From Hyphomicrobiales bacterium (GTDB lineage: Bacteria > Pseudomonadota > Alphaproteobacteria > Rhizobiales > Rhizobiaceae): 64,000 bases of DNA. The first letter of the stretch is position 1. The number at the start of each line of letters is the position of its first letter. Shown one piece after another: positions 50,351 through 59,506 of this stretch. The position numbers and the translations under genes are program-made. The stretch covers positions 27,888 to 91,887 of the forward strand of contig UBMI01000001.1 in NCBI GenBank assembly GCA_900466475.1, written 5' to 3'. The notes under the pieces are model-generated. The model did not search any database. It was given only the letters and a program-made list of their open reading frames with translations, and had not been told where the DNA came from.

Positions 50351-51394
50351 CTACAGGTTCTCCATCTCTGAGGTTTTTGGTGCCGGGTTCACGAGCCCGG
50401 ATGACTGGCGGATGATCAGCTGCATGGGCACGCGTTCGGTGTCTGCCGCAACCAGCACGCCCTCCCGTGTGCCACTATCGTTTATTCTGTCGACCAGTGC
50501 CGAAACGGCAATTTCGGCGATAGTGTCCATGTCCATCCTCACGGTCGTCAGCGACGGGGTGACGACAGGCGACCATATGAGATCGTCGAAGCCTGTGACG
50601 CTGACATCGGCGGGCACGCTGATGCCGTCCTGCTGCAGTTCAGTCAGCGCGCGCAGAGCCTGCAGGTCGGAAAGGGCCGCAAATGCCGTGAAGCCCTGAC
50701 GCGCCTTTTCCGCAAGCCCCAGCCTGCAACCGGCGCCCGTCTCGTTCTCCAGCCGCTCGATCCAGAGTGTCTCGGAGCGCATGCCATGCTGCAATCCAGC
50801 CCTGATGCCGCCGGCTCTGTCGTTCTGGACATTGGACTCGTGATTATTGCCGATGATGAGAATCTGCTTGTGGCCGAGGCCCGCGAGGTGGGCGGCAATT
50901 TCCTTTCCGCCCTGCCAGTGATCGGCGGCGACAGTATTGCCCGGTGTGGAGGCGGTATCGATGACCGCGACCGGGCAGCTCGCGGCGGAAATGCGGGTGG
51001 CGCGGCGAGGCACGACCACCATGCCGTCGACGCCACGTTCCACCAGCCGGTTGATCGCTTCCGTCTGGGCCGTGATATCGCCGCGGGAGTCGGCAATCAG
51101 CACACCGTAGCCTGCTACGGATGCGGCATATTCGATGGCCTGGGCGATCTTCGGAAAGAGGGGATTGGCAATATCGGGCAAGACAAGGCCGAGCACGCCG
51201 CTCCGGCCAGTACGCAGAGCTCTGCCGGCCTGGCTCGGCACATAGCCGAGTTCGGCGGCATGCGTGCGAATTCTTTCGATCAGTGCGTCGGAAACCCGGC
51301 CTTTGCCGGAGAGCGCATTGGAGACCGTGGCAACCGAGACGCCGAGCGACGTTGCTATCCTGCTGAGATTGGGTCCCGGGCGTTGTGAGGCCAT
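50351..51394 (-). CDS. LacI family transcriptional regulator
   Basis: A 347-residue repressor. The N-terminal helix-turn-helix LSRIATSLGVSVATVSNALSGKGRVS and hinge region SQAGRALRTGRSGVLGLVLP are standard. The effector domain is a type I periplasmic-binding fold (GYGVLIADSRGD, VSVTGFDDLIWSPVVTPSLT), likely for a nucleoside or base. It heads the seven-gene operon and has a LacI-type palindrome 19 bases before its start, so it probably represses the whole unit including itself. An in-frame TTG at 51403 is an alternative start. Confidence 0.93.
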   Translation of the reverse strand: MASQRPGPNLSRIATSLGVSVATVSNALSGKGRVSDALIERIRTHAAELGYVPSQAGRALRTGRSGVLGLVLPDIANPLFPKIAQAIEYAASVAGYGVLIADSRGDITAQTEAINRLVERGVDGMVVVPRRATRISAASCPVAVIDTASTPGNTVAADHWQGGKEIAAHLAGLGHKQILIIGNNHESNVQNDRAGGIRAGLQHGMRSETLWIERLENETGAGCRLGLAEKARQGFTAFAALSDLQALRALTELQQDGISVPADVSVTGFDDLIWSPVVTPSLTTVRMDMDTIAEIAVSALVDRINDSGTREGVLVAADTERVPMQLIIRQSSGLVNPAPKTSEMENL

Positions 51395-51412
51395 TGTTTT
51401 CAAGTGCCGAGC

Positions 51413-51424
51413 TTAATCGTTTAA
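51413..51424. promoter_or_regulatory. LacI-type operator
   Basis: TTAATCGTTTAA is a dyad around a central CG with one mismatched pair, the usual form of LacI-family half-sites. It lies 18-30 bases upstream of the LacI start codon. Confidence 0.65.
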
Positions 51425-51509
51425 TCAACTGCATAGCGTAGCGATTACGGCTTGTCGAATCCAAATCCTTCCTGTGCGCATATTATCTGTTCCGGCAGAT
51501 ATTCAGGCA

Positions 51510-51540
51510 AAGAAAAAGCCCCGCGGAGACCACGGGGCTT
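51510..51540 (-). terminator. Intrinsic terminator of the RND efflux operon
   Basis: Read on the minus strand: GAAGCCCCG, loop, CGGGGCTTTTTC. It lies 24 bases after the stop of the outer-membrane factor gene. Confidence 0.87.
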
Positions 51541-51563
51541 CGGAATGACGCTATGCGAAGACC

Positions 51564-52997
51564 TTAGCTGCCCTTGGCAGCCTTGACCGGTCCCGGACCG
51601 GTGGTTTTGCCAGTCGGCGCGAAGCCGCCGCCGGTTGCGATGTTGAGCGCAGCGTAATCCTTTGCCATCTGCTGAACGGCAGCCGCGAGGCTTGCCTGAG
51701 CGAGAGAGACCTGACGCTGGGCGTCGAGAACGTCGAGCAGCGAGGAAGCGCCGTCTTTGTAGGATGCCGTCGAGAGCTCGAGGGTTTCCTGAGTCGTCCT
51801 GACCTGAGCGCGCAAGGCGTCAACTGTCTGGGCGTCACGGCGAACGGCCGAAAGGGCATCCTCGACCTGCTGGATTGCCGTCAGAACGGTCTGCTTCCAA
51901 GCGAGGTAGGATGCGACGGCGTTGGACTTGGAGACGTCAACATTGGCGCGCAGACTGCCGCCGTCGAGGATCGGCAGGTTCAAGGTCGGGCCGAAGGACC
52001 ATGCCGACAGGCCGCCGTGGATGCCGCGCTGGTTGATGTAGCTCGGCGAGATCGAACCGGACAGCGAGATCGACGGGTAGAGCTGAGCTTCGGAGACACC
52101 GATCTGGGCGGTGGCAGCGGCGAGGTTACGCTCGGCCTGGCGAATATCCGGACGGTTGCGGATCAGGTCGGCCGGAACGCCGGAATTGATGCCGCCGCGG
52201 AACGTCGGCTGGCCGGAGCCACGCAACAGTTCATCGACCATCGAACCGGCCGGCTGGCCGAGGAGGGTTGCGATGTGATGGGCCGAAACGCGGATGTTGG
52301 TTTCGAGACCGGGGATTTCCGCGAGCGTCGACTGAACAAGACCTTCAGCCTGGACGACGTCGAGGCGGGAGGCCGCGCCTGCGTCGAGCTGGAACTTGGT
52401 AAGGTCGTAGGTTTCCTGACGGGACTTCAGGTTGGCTTTCGAAAGCGCCAGGCGCTGCTGGAAGAAGCGTAGATCAATATAGGTTGAAACAAGGTCCTGG
52501 ATGTAGGACAGCTTGGCGATATCGGCACCCGCATAGGCGGAATCAAGAGAGGCGAGGGCGCTTTCCTTGCTGCGCCTGAACAGACCGAACATGTCGAGCA
52601 GCCAGGACAGGGAAAGCTGTCCGGCGCTGGTGTTGCGGGTGTTGAACTGGGTACGCAACTCGCCGGTCTCGCCGCTGACGGTGTGAGAAGCGCCAACATC
52701 GAGAGCAGGCAATGAACCGGCGCCAGCGATGGTCACGTTGGCGGATGCGGAATTGATGCGCTCGAGCGCCTGTTGAATCGTCAGGTTCTGGCTAAGGCCG
52801 GTCTGGACAAGGCTGTCGAGTTTGCGGTCATTATAGGCGGTCCACCAGGCCGTGGTAGCGACGTCGCCGATGCTCTTTTTGCCACCTTCACTGAATTTTC
52901 CAGGAAGCGCCATTTCCGGAGGTACGTGATCAGGGCCTACTACACAGCCCGACAGCAATAACAATAGCGCCGGTGTGGCATAACGAAGAGATACCAT
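51564..52997 (-). CDS. RND efflux outer-membrane factor (NodT/OprM-type lipoprotein)
   Basis: A 477-residue outer-membrane channel. The lipoprotein signal MVSLRYATPALLLLLSGC has lipobox LLSGC, then VVGPDHVPPE. Two repeated OEP domains follow (ALERINSASANVTIAGAGSLPAL and RNLAAATAQIGVSEAQLYPSISLSGS are the conserved parts). The ATG at 52997 follows AGGA by 8 bases; 53006 is an alternative. It is the last gene of the pump operon, 154 bases after the RND gene. Confidence 0.94.
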   Translation of the reverse strand: MVSLRYATPALLLLLSGCVVGPDHVPPEMALPGKFSEGGKKSIGDVATTAWWTAYNDRKLDSLVQTGLSQNLTIQQALERINSASANVTIAGAGSLPALDVGASHTVSGETGELRTQFNTRNTSAGQLSLSWLLDMFGLFRRSKESALASLDSAYAGADIAKLSYIQDLVSTYIDLRFFQQRLALSKANLKSRQETYDLTKFQLDAGAASRLDVVQAEGLVQSTLAEIPGLETNIRVSAHHIATLLGQPAGSMVDELLRGSGQPTFRGGINSGVPADLIRNRPDIRQAERNLAAATAQIGVSEAQLYPSISLSGSISPSYINQRGIHGGLSAWSFGPTLNLPILDGGSLRANVDVSKSNAVASYLAWKQTVLTAIQQVEDALSAVRRDAQTVDALRAQVRTTQETLELSTASYKDGASSLLDVLDAQRQVSLAQASLAAAVQQMAKDYAALNIATGGGFAPTGKTTGPGPVKAAKGS

Positions 52998-53151
52998 GCA
53001 TTTCATCCTGTAACTCGAGCAAGTCAATTCTTGTCCGAAGCGTCATGCTTCACTATCGGCCCGACGCGCCTCGATCCTTACGCTAAACACATGCCGAAGC
53101 AGTCCGCGCGCAATGTAGCAATCCGGAAAGCTTTCTCACAGTGCATTTATA

Positions 53152-56100
53152 TCACACTCCCGCCTCATTTTTTTGCCGTGTGGCAAAGATGCGGCGGATC
53201 ACGACGAAGAAGGAAGGCACGAAGAAAATGCCGAGTACCGTCGCCGAAAGCATCCCTCCGAGCACGCCGATACCGATCGCGTTCTGGGCAGCGGAACCGG
53301 CGCCCGTCGCGATGGCCAAAGGCACGACGCCGAGAATGAAAGCCAGAGATGTCATGATGATCGGGCGCAGGCGCAGCCTTGCTGCTTCCAGCGTCGCCTC
53401 GAAGAGCCCCAAGCCCGTCTCCGTCCGGTCCTTCGCGAATTCCACGATCAAAATCGCGTTCTTGGCGGCAAGGCCGATGGTCGTGAGCAGGCCCACCTTG
53501 AAATAGACGTCGTTCGCCTGCCCGAAGAGCGTTGCTGCGGCAAGTGCGCCGAGCACGCCGACCGGCACGGCCATGATGACCGAGAACGGGATCGACCAGC
53601 TCTCGTAGAGGGCAGCAAGGCAGAGGAAGACGACGAGAACCGAAATCGCGTAAAGCATCGGGGCCTGCGAGCCCGAGAGCCGCTCCTGATAGGAGATGCC
53701 CTGCCAGGCGACCGTGTAGCCGCCGCCGAGCTGTTCGGTCAGTGCTTCCATCTCGTTCATGGCTTCACCCGATGAGACGCCAGGGGCTGCCGCACCGTCG
53801 AGCGGGATGGCGCTGACAGCATTGAACCGGGCGAGCGAGGGCGCGCCATCTACCCATTGGGTCGTCGTGAAGGCGGAGAAAGGCACCATCTCGCCAGCGT
53901 TGTTGCGGGCATACCAGTGGTTCAGATCGGTCGGCTGCATGCGGAAGGGAGCGTCGCCCTGCACGTAGACCGGCTTGATTTCGCCATTCAGCGTGAAGTC
54001 GTTGACATCGCGGCCAGTGAAGATGATCGACAGCATGGAATTGACCGAGGCGAGGTCGACACCCATGGCGCCGATCTTCTCCTGATCGATCAGGATTTTC
54101 ATCTGCGGCTCGACTTCCTTGTTGTTCGAGCGCAGCGCGACGACCTTGCCGGTGGCGCCGGCCATCTGGATGAGCCGCTTGGATGCGGCCGTCAGGGCTT
54201 GATTGCCATGGCCGCCGGTGTCCACCAGATACATGGAGAAGCCGCTCGAGACGCCAAGACCCTGGATCGCCGGCGGCAGCAGCGCGAAGACCTGCGCTTC
54301 GCGGATCGTGAAGAAGTTCTTGAGGGCCCGGTTGACCACCGACTGAGCACTGAGATTGTGATCGGTGCGCAGTGAGAAATCCTTGAGCTTGGTGAAGACG
54401 ATGGCGCTGTTCTGGCCCGAACCGTTAAAGCCGAAACCGAGCGCGCCGAATACGGAATCCACCGCATCCTTCTCGTTTTCGCGGAAGTATTTTTCGACTT
54501 TTTCAACGACAGCCTGCGTCTGCTGGGTGGTCGAGCCAGGGGGCGTGGTGACGATGGTCAAAAGCACGCCCTGGTCTTCTTGCGGCAGGAACGAACTCGG
54601 CAGGCGCGCGAAGAGATAGGCGCAGCCGGCGCCGACCAGCAGGAATACCAGCATGACGCGGATCGGGCGCTTCAAGAGGTAGCCGATGGTGCGGACATAG
54701 CCGTTGCTCGAGCGGGTGAAGTTGCGGTTGAACCAGTCGCCGATGCGATGCTTCTTGTGCTCGTTGACCGGCTTCAGCATCGTGGCGCAGAGCGCCGGCG
54801 TCAGCACGATGGCAACAAGGGCCGAGAGCAGCATGGCCGAAACGATGGTGATGGAGAACTGGCGATAGATGATGCCGGTCGAGCCGCCGAAGAATGCCAT
54901 GGGAATGAAAACGGCGGTCAGCACGAGAGCGATGCCGACGATGGCGCCGGTAATTTCACCCATCGACTTCTCGGTCGCTTCGAGCGGTGAGAGCTTTTCC
55001 TCCGACATGATGCGTTCGACGTTTTCCACGACGACGATGGCGTCGTCGACGAGAAGGCCGATTGCCAGCACCATGGCGAACATCGTCAGCGTATTGATCG
55101 AATAGCCTGTTGCCGCAAGGACGCCGAACGTGCCGAGAAGTACGACGGGTACGGCAATGGTCGGGATCAACGTCGCGCGCAGGTTCTGCAGGAAGATGAG
55201 CAGTACCACGAAGACGAGCACGATCGCCTCGATCAGTGTGTGCACGACCTTCTCGATCGACAGCTCGACGAACGGGGTCGTGTCGTAGGGATAGGTGATC
55301 TCGACACCTTCCGGCAGGCCACGACCGATCGTTTCGAGTGCGGTGCGGACACGGGCGGCGGTATCGATGGCGTTTGCGCCAATTGCAAGGTTGACGGCGA
55401 AACCAGACGACGGCAGACCGTTATAGCGCGAGCTGCCGCCATAGCTCTCCTGCCCGATTTCGACGCGGGCGACATCACTCAGGCGGACTGTCGAACCATC
55501 CTTTTCGACCTTCAGGATGATGTGCTCGAAATCCGCGACCGTGGTAAGCTGGCTCTGTGCCGTGATGGTGACGTTGATCTGCTGGCCCGGGACGGCAGGC
55601 TGGGCGCCAAGCGAGCCGACGGAGACCTGCGTATTCTGGGCCTGGATAGCCGAGGTCACGTCGCTTGGTGTGAGCTGAAACTTCTGCAGTTTGAACGGGT
55701 CGATCCAGACACGCATGGCGTAGCCGGAGCCGAATACGTTGATGCTGCCTACGCCTTCCAGGCGTTGGATCTGGTCCTCGATCGAGGTCGACATGATGTT
55801 GCCGAGGTCAACGGAGGTGCGTTTGCCGTCCGTCGAGACCAGCGAGCCGACGAGCAGAATGCTCGACGTGGAGCGCGTGACGCTGATGCCGGCATCGATG
55901 ACGTCGCCAGGCAATTGCGACTGGACGAGCTGCAGCTTGTTTTGAACCTGTACCTGCGCGATGTCAGGATTGATGCTGGTCCCGAAGGTCAGCGAAATGC
56001 TGGCCGAGCCTGTCGACGAGGTCGAGGTCATGTAAGTGAGGTCGTCGAGACCAGTCATGCCGTCTTCGATGATGGTGGTCACCGATTTTTCGACCGTTTC

Positions 56101-56262
56101 GGCGCTCGCGCCGCGATAGCTGGTGTTGATGCGGACCGTTGTCGGCGCAATATCAGGATATTGCGAGATCGACAGCGTGAAGATCGCGAGCAGACCTGCG
56201 AGCATGATGGTGATCGCAATGACCCAGGCGAAGATCGGTCGTCGGATGAAAAACTTGGCCAT
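53152..56262 (-). CDS. RND multidrug efflux inner-membrane pump (HAE1, AcrB-like)
   Basis: A 1036-residue proton-driven transporter with 12 membrane helices and two large periplasmic loops. It starts MAKFFIRRPIFAWVIAITIMLAG and has the proton-relay Asp pair in LLVDDAIVVVENVERIM in TM4. FFVPSFFVVIRRIF closes it. Similar pumps in Agrobacterium/Rhizobium (AmeB, BepE) export detergents, flavonoids and antibiotics. It lies between the adaptor gene (50 bases upstream) and the outer-membrane factor gene. Confidence 0.97.
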   Translation of the reverse strand: MAKFFIRRPIFAWVIAITIMLAGLLAIFTLSISQYPDIAPTTVRINTSYRGASAETVEKSVTTIIEDGMTGLDDLTYMTSTSSTGSASISLTFGTSINPDIAQVQVQNKLQLVQSQLPGDVIDAGISVTRSTSSILLVGSLVSTDGKRTSVDLGNIMSTSIEDQIQRLEGVGSINVFGSGYAMRVWIDPFKLQKFQLTPSDVTSAIQAQNTQVSVGSLGAQPAVPGQQINVTITAQSQLTTVADFEHIILKVEKDGSTVRLSDVARVEIGQESYGGSSRYNGLPSSGFAVNLAIGANAIDTAARVRTALETIGRGLPEGVEITYPYDTTPFVELSIEKVVHTLIEAIVLVFVVLLIFLQNLRATLIPTIAVPVVLLGTFGVLAATGYSINTLTMFAMVLAIGLLVDDAIVVVENVERIMSEEKLSPLEATEKSMGEITGAIVGIALVLTAVFIPMAFFGGSTGIIYRQFSITIVSAMLLSALVAIVLTPALCATMLKPVNEHKKHRIGDWFNRNFTRSSNGYVRTIGYLLKRPIRVMLVFLLVGAGCAYLFARLPSSFLPQEDQGVLLTIVTTPPGSTTQQTQAVVEKVEKYFRENEKDAVDSVFGALGFGFNGSGQNSAIVFTKLKDFSLRTDHNLSAQSVVNRALKNFFTIREAQVFALLPPAIQGLGVSSGFSMYLVDTGGHGNQALTAASKRLIQMAGATGKVVALRSNNKEVEPQMKILIDQEKIGAMGVDLASVNSMLSIIFTGRDVNDFTLNGEIKPVYVQGDAPFRMQPTDLNHWYARNNAGEMVPFSAFTTTQWVDGAPSLARFNAVSAIPLDGAAAPGVSSGEAMNEMEALTEQLGGGYTVAWQGISYQERLSGSQAPMLYAISVLVVFLCLAALYESWSIPFSVIMAVPVGVLGALAAATLFGQANDVYFKVGLLTTIGLAAKNAILIVEFAKDRTETGLGLFEATLEAARLRLRPIIMTSLAFILGVVPLAIATGAGSAAQNAIGIGVLGGMLSATVLGIFFVPSFFVVIRRIFATRQKNEAGV

Positions 56263-56312
56263 CGGTTATTCCTGTACGGCTGGGACGGTGACGATACGAG
56301 AGTGCCTGCGCA

Positions 56313-57530
56313 TTACTTTGCTGCGGGCTTCTGTTCGCCTCCGGCCACGGGCTGATCGGCAGGGACAACCACGCCGTTGTCGTTGATCTTCATTGGAACC
56401 GGTTTTACCGGCATGCCTGATACAATCGACTGCAGACCGCTGACGATGAGCTGGTCGCCATCCTTCACACCCTGGGTCACGAGCCAGGAATTGTTGGAGG
56501 GCGAGGCATTCTCGAACACGCGGGTCTCAACCTTGCCCTCGGCGGAAATGAACTGCGCGGTCAAACGGCCGTTGGCGTCACGGGTGGTGGCAAGCTGCGG
56601 CAGGGAATATCCGGTTTCGTTACCGAGTTCGACTGTGGCGCGTACGTACATGCCGGGCAGGACGACGCGGTCGGGGTTCGGGAAAACAACACGGATGATG
56701 AAGGTGCCGGTCGTTTCGCTGACAACCTGCTTCGACATGTCGAGCTTGCCCTTCTGATTATACTCGCGGCCGTCTTCGAGGATCAGGCGGAACGCGACAT
56801 TGTTGTCCTCGCCCTTGACGTCGCCGGCAGCGATCGCATCGCGCAATTTCAGCAGGTTGGTGCTCGATTCCGTCAGCGAAATGTAGATCGGATCGAGCTG
56901 GCGGATGGTGGTCAGCGCGGTCGTCTGGTTGGCCGCAACGACGTTGCCGATGTTGTAGGCGGTCTGGTCGATGACGCCGTCGAAGGGGGCTGTGATCTTC
57001 GTATGATCGAGATCGATCTGCGCTGCGGTCAACGCCGCCTTTGCGGCTTCGACTTCTGCATTCGCTTGTGCAAGGGCTGTTCGGGCGGTTTCGAATTCGA
57101 TCTGCGTTGCGCCGCTGCCGACCAGCCGCTGGTAGCGGTCGAAATTGCTTTGGGCGCTTGGCACGCCGGCCTCGGCTTTGGAAATCGCGGCCTGGGCCTG
57201 CTCAACGGTTGCGCGGTAGGCGGCGTCGTCGATCTGGTAGAGCAGATCGCCCTTCTTGACTTCTCCGCCTTCCTTGAACGCGATTTCACGGATGATGCCG
57301 CTTACCTGCGGGCGGATATCAGCCACCTGGAAGGCCTCGGCGCGGCCGGGCAGGATTGTGGTGATCGGATAGGTATCCTTTTTCAGCGTGACCACACCAA
57401 CCGGGGCAGCCTGCTGGGCAGCACCGCCCGCGCCTGGATTGCCAGCGGGCTTGCTGCCGCCCTCGTTGCAGGCGGCGAGACCGATAACAAGCAAGAGGGT
57501 CGAGGTTACGATGAGGGCGCGCCTGGTCAT
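56313..57530 (-). CDS. RND efflux periplasmic adaptor (membrane fusion protein)
   Basis: A 405-residue lipoprotein adaptor. The signal has lipobox GLAAC (MTRRALIVTSTLLLVIGLAAC). PITTILPGRAEAFQVADIRPQVSG with IREIAFKEGGEVKKGDLLYQID is the biotinyl-lipoyl half-motif, a coiled-coil hairpin (about 95-160) follows, then the second half-motif DLDHTKITAPFDGVID. AGGAAATTCAGC precedes the ATG. First gene of the pump operon; a TetR gene lies upstream in the same direction. Confidence 0.96.
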   Translation of the reverse strand: MTRRALIVTSTLLLVIGLAACNEGGSKPAGNPGAGGAAQQAAPVGVVTLKKDTYPITTILPGRAEAFQVADIRPQVSGIIREIAFKEGGEVKKGDLLYQIDDAAYRATVEQAQAAISKAEAGVPSAQSNFDRYQRLVGSGATQIEFETARTALAQANAEVEAAKAALTAAQIDLDHTKITAPFDGVIDQTAYNIGNVVAANQTTALTTIRQLDPIYISLTESSTNLLKLRDAIAAGDVKGEDNNVAFRLILEDGREYNQKGKLDMSKQVVSETTGTFIIRVVFPNPDRVVLPGMYVRATVELGNETGYSLPQLATTRDANGRLTAQFISAEGKVETRVFENASPSNNSWLVTQGVKDGDQLIVSGLQSIVSGMPVKPVPMKINDNGVVVPADQPVAGGEQKPAAK

Positions 57531-57655
57531 GCTGAATTTCCTGTGCGGTTGGCAGTAGCGGTTCAATCGCCGGCCCTTGGAGGCGCCGCTCTATATAAAC
57601 GTGGTGATTGATCCGGTAACAGGTGCCGTTATCCGATATTAAGAAAAGCTTTATG

Positions 57656-57683
57656 AAGTGACGTAATTCAGCAATCGTCACTT
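57656..57683. promoter_or_regulatory. Inverted repeat upstream of the RND operon
   Basis: AAGTGACG-N12-CGTCACTT is a perfect 8-bp inverted repeat overlapping the stop codon of the TetR gene and about 130 bases before the adaptor start. It could be an operator for that TetR regulator or a read-through hairpin. Confidence 0.5.
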
Positions 57684-58284
57684 AGCAAGGCTTATTTTGC
57701 AGTGCGGCATCCACGAAACACACGATTTTTTCCGCACGGTGCACAAGCGTGTTCTTGTCGTCCTTGGCAATGAGAATGGGATGCAGAACACAGGCCAGAA
57801 CATCTGCAACGGTGCGCGCTGCCATGTCCGTATTGTCGCAATGGTAGTTGCCTTCGGCCACGCCTTCACGAATGATCTCGCCGAGCTTCTGTTCTATGCG
57901 TTCGCGATAGCGCTGGCCGGCATCGAGCTTGGCATCGATCGTCGAGATCACCATCTCGAAAATGTAGGGGTTCTGCTGGATATCCCGCAGATGGCTGTCG
58001 AGCAGGCGCAGGACGAAGCTTAGCAACTGCTCCTTCGGCGGCAGGCTGGTGTCAACGGCGGCGAAGCGCTCGGTCGCATTGCCGAGATGACGTTCGGCGA
58101 TCGCATCGACGAGCACCGCCTTCGAATGAAAATGCTTGAAGACATTGGCTGGCGACATGTGCAGCGACGAGGCGATATCGGCGATGGAAACCGCGACGAA
58201 GCCGCGCTGGCGAAACAGCGTATCCGCCATCGAGAGGATATCCTCCCTGGTCTCTTCGGCCTTGCGTCTGGGCCTGCGTGCCAT
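57682..58284 (-). CDS. TetR family regulator of the RND pump
   Basis: A 200-residue regulator. The N-terminal basic stretch MARRPRRKAEETREDILSMA leads to the helix-turn-helix VSIADIASSLHMSPANVFKHF. The ATG at 58284 follows GGGGGAC. It is 151 bases upstream of the adaptor gene on the same strand and resembles the AmeR type of pump repressors in position. Unlike most, it is not divergent, so it could control its own transcription and the pump from separate sites. Confidence 0.93.
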   Translation of the reverse strand: MARRPRRKAEETREDILSMADTLFRQRGFVAVSIADIASSLHMSPANVFKHFHSKAVLVDAIAERHLGNATERFAAVDTSLPPKEQLLSFVLRLLDSHLRDIQQNPYIFEMVISTIDAKLDAGQRYRERIEQKLGEIIREGVAEGNYHCDNTDMAARTVADVLACVLHPILIAKDDKNTLVHRAEKIVCFVDAALQNKPC

Positions 58285-58380
58285 GTGTCCCCCGCCGGGC
58301 TTGGCCCGGCACCCCTTTTTTCCGATGCTAGCGCGATTGGTTGAAAGCCTGCAACAGGCTTGCAACCCGGCTTCAAAGGT

Positions 58381-59325
58381 TCAGGGGAAATAGGGCGCGA
58401 GATTTGCCCGGACACGTGCCGCGGGCGTTTCGCCACGGTCGTCGGGTACGAAGCGTTCCCCGGTGATCCATTCATGGGCTTTGATATAGACGGCCGACGT
58501 CTGCTCGATCAACTCGAGAGGAATTTCCGGAATCGCATCCTTGTAGGGGTCGCAGCGTTCGGCGACCCAGGCGCGGACGAAGTCCTTGTCGAAGCTTTCC
58601 GGCCGCTTGCCCGCTTCGAAAGCGATAGGATAGGTTTCCGCCACCCAATAGCGGCTGCTGTCGGGCGTGTGGATCTCGTCGGCGAGAATGATGTTGCCGT
58701 CCTTATCGGTACCGAATTCATATTTGGTGTCGACGAGGATGAGGCCACGCTTTGCCGCCATCTCCTGGCCACGGGCAAAAAGCGCCAGCGCATATTTCGA
58801 CAGCGTTTCCCACTGTTCCTTCGTCAGCAATCCGCGGCTGACAATCTCTGCCGGGGTGAGCGGCTCATCATGGCCGCCGTCGAATTCCTTGCTGGTCGGC
58901 GTGATGACCGGCTCGGGAAGGATCTGATTGTCGCGCATGCCGTCGGGCAGGCGCATCCCATACATCTCGCGCTCGCCCTTCTTATAAAGTGTCAGGATCG
59001 AAGTGCCTGTCGTGCCGGCGAGATAGCCACGTACGACGATCTCGACCGGAAGGATATCGAGCCGTTTGCCGATGACGACATTCGGGTCGGGATAGTCGAG
59101 GACGTGATTGGGGCAGATGTCCTTCGTTGCCTCGAACCAGTATCGGGCTGTCTCGGTCAGCACCTGTCCCTTGTAGGGAATGCAGGTCAGGATGCGATCG
59201 AAAGCGCTCAGCCGATCGGTGCTGATGATGATACGTCGGCCATCCGGAAGATCGTAATTCTCACGCACCTTGCCGCGGTAGTAGTTCGGCAGTTCCGGGA
59301 AATGGGCTTCGGAGAGAATACGCAC
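58381..59325 (-). CDS. purC: SAICAR synthase, long form
   Basis: Condenses CAIR with aspartate in purine synthesis. The 314 residues are longer than the usual 230-250-residue bacterial PurC and resemble the yeast Ade1 form. GKVRENYDL and [13 protein letters not shown] give the ATP site near the N-terminus, and [19 protein letters not shown] with LVDTKYEFG are the SAICAR signatures. Rhizobia carry a second, short PurC elsewhere in the pur cluster, so this is probably the paralogue. Single gene with a RIME-like element in its promoter region. Confidence 0.93.
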   Translation of the reverse strand: MRILSEAHFPELPNYYRGKVRENYDLPDGRRIIISTDRLSAFDRILTCIPYKGQVLTETARYWFEATKDICPNHVLDYPDPNVVIGKRLDILPVEIVVRGYLAGTTGTSILTLYKKGEREMYGMRLPDGMRDNQILPEPVITPTSKEFDGGHDEPLTPAEIVSRGLLTKEQWETLSKYALALFARGQEMAAKRGLILVDTKYEFGTDKDGNIILADEIHTPDSSRYWVAETYPIAFEAGKRPESFDKDFVRAWVAERCDPYKDAIPEIPLELIEQTSAVYIKAHEWITGERFVPDDRGETPAARVRANLAPYFP

Positions 59326-59357
59326 GACGCCTGGTTATCCTTCTATCGGCTGAGACT

Positions 59358-59461
59358 AAAGCGTGCCGCGATCATTAGGGTCCGCTTCGCACGCTTCAGG
59401 TCTTTGTTTTACGCATGTCGTTATCGCAAAACCGCTCCACACTTTTGCGCCGCATGCTCTG
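59358..59461. repeat. RIME1-like intergenic mosaic element, copy 2
   Basis: About 104 bases in the better-preserved form: AAAGCGTGCCGCGATC pairs with GCACGCTT (first palindrome), then TTTGTTTTACGCATG...GCGCCGCATGC (second palindrome). It aligns with 32926-33031 and lies just before purC, between it and the SLC13 gene. Confidence 0.8.
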
Positions 59462-59506
59462 ACCCTGCTCTAGTTTCATTGCCGGGGAAGTCAAGCAAAG
59501 GCTCGT

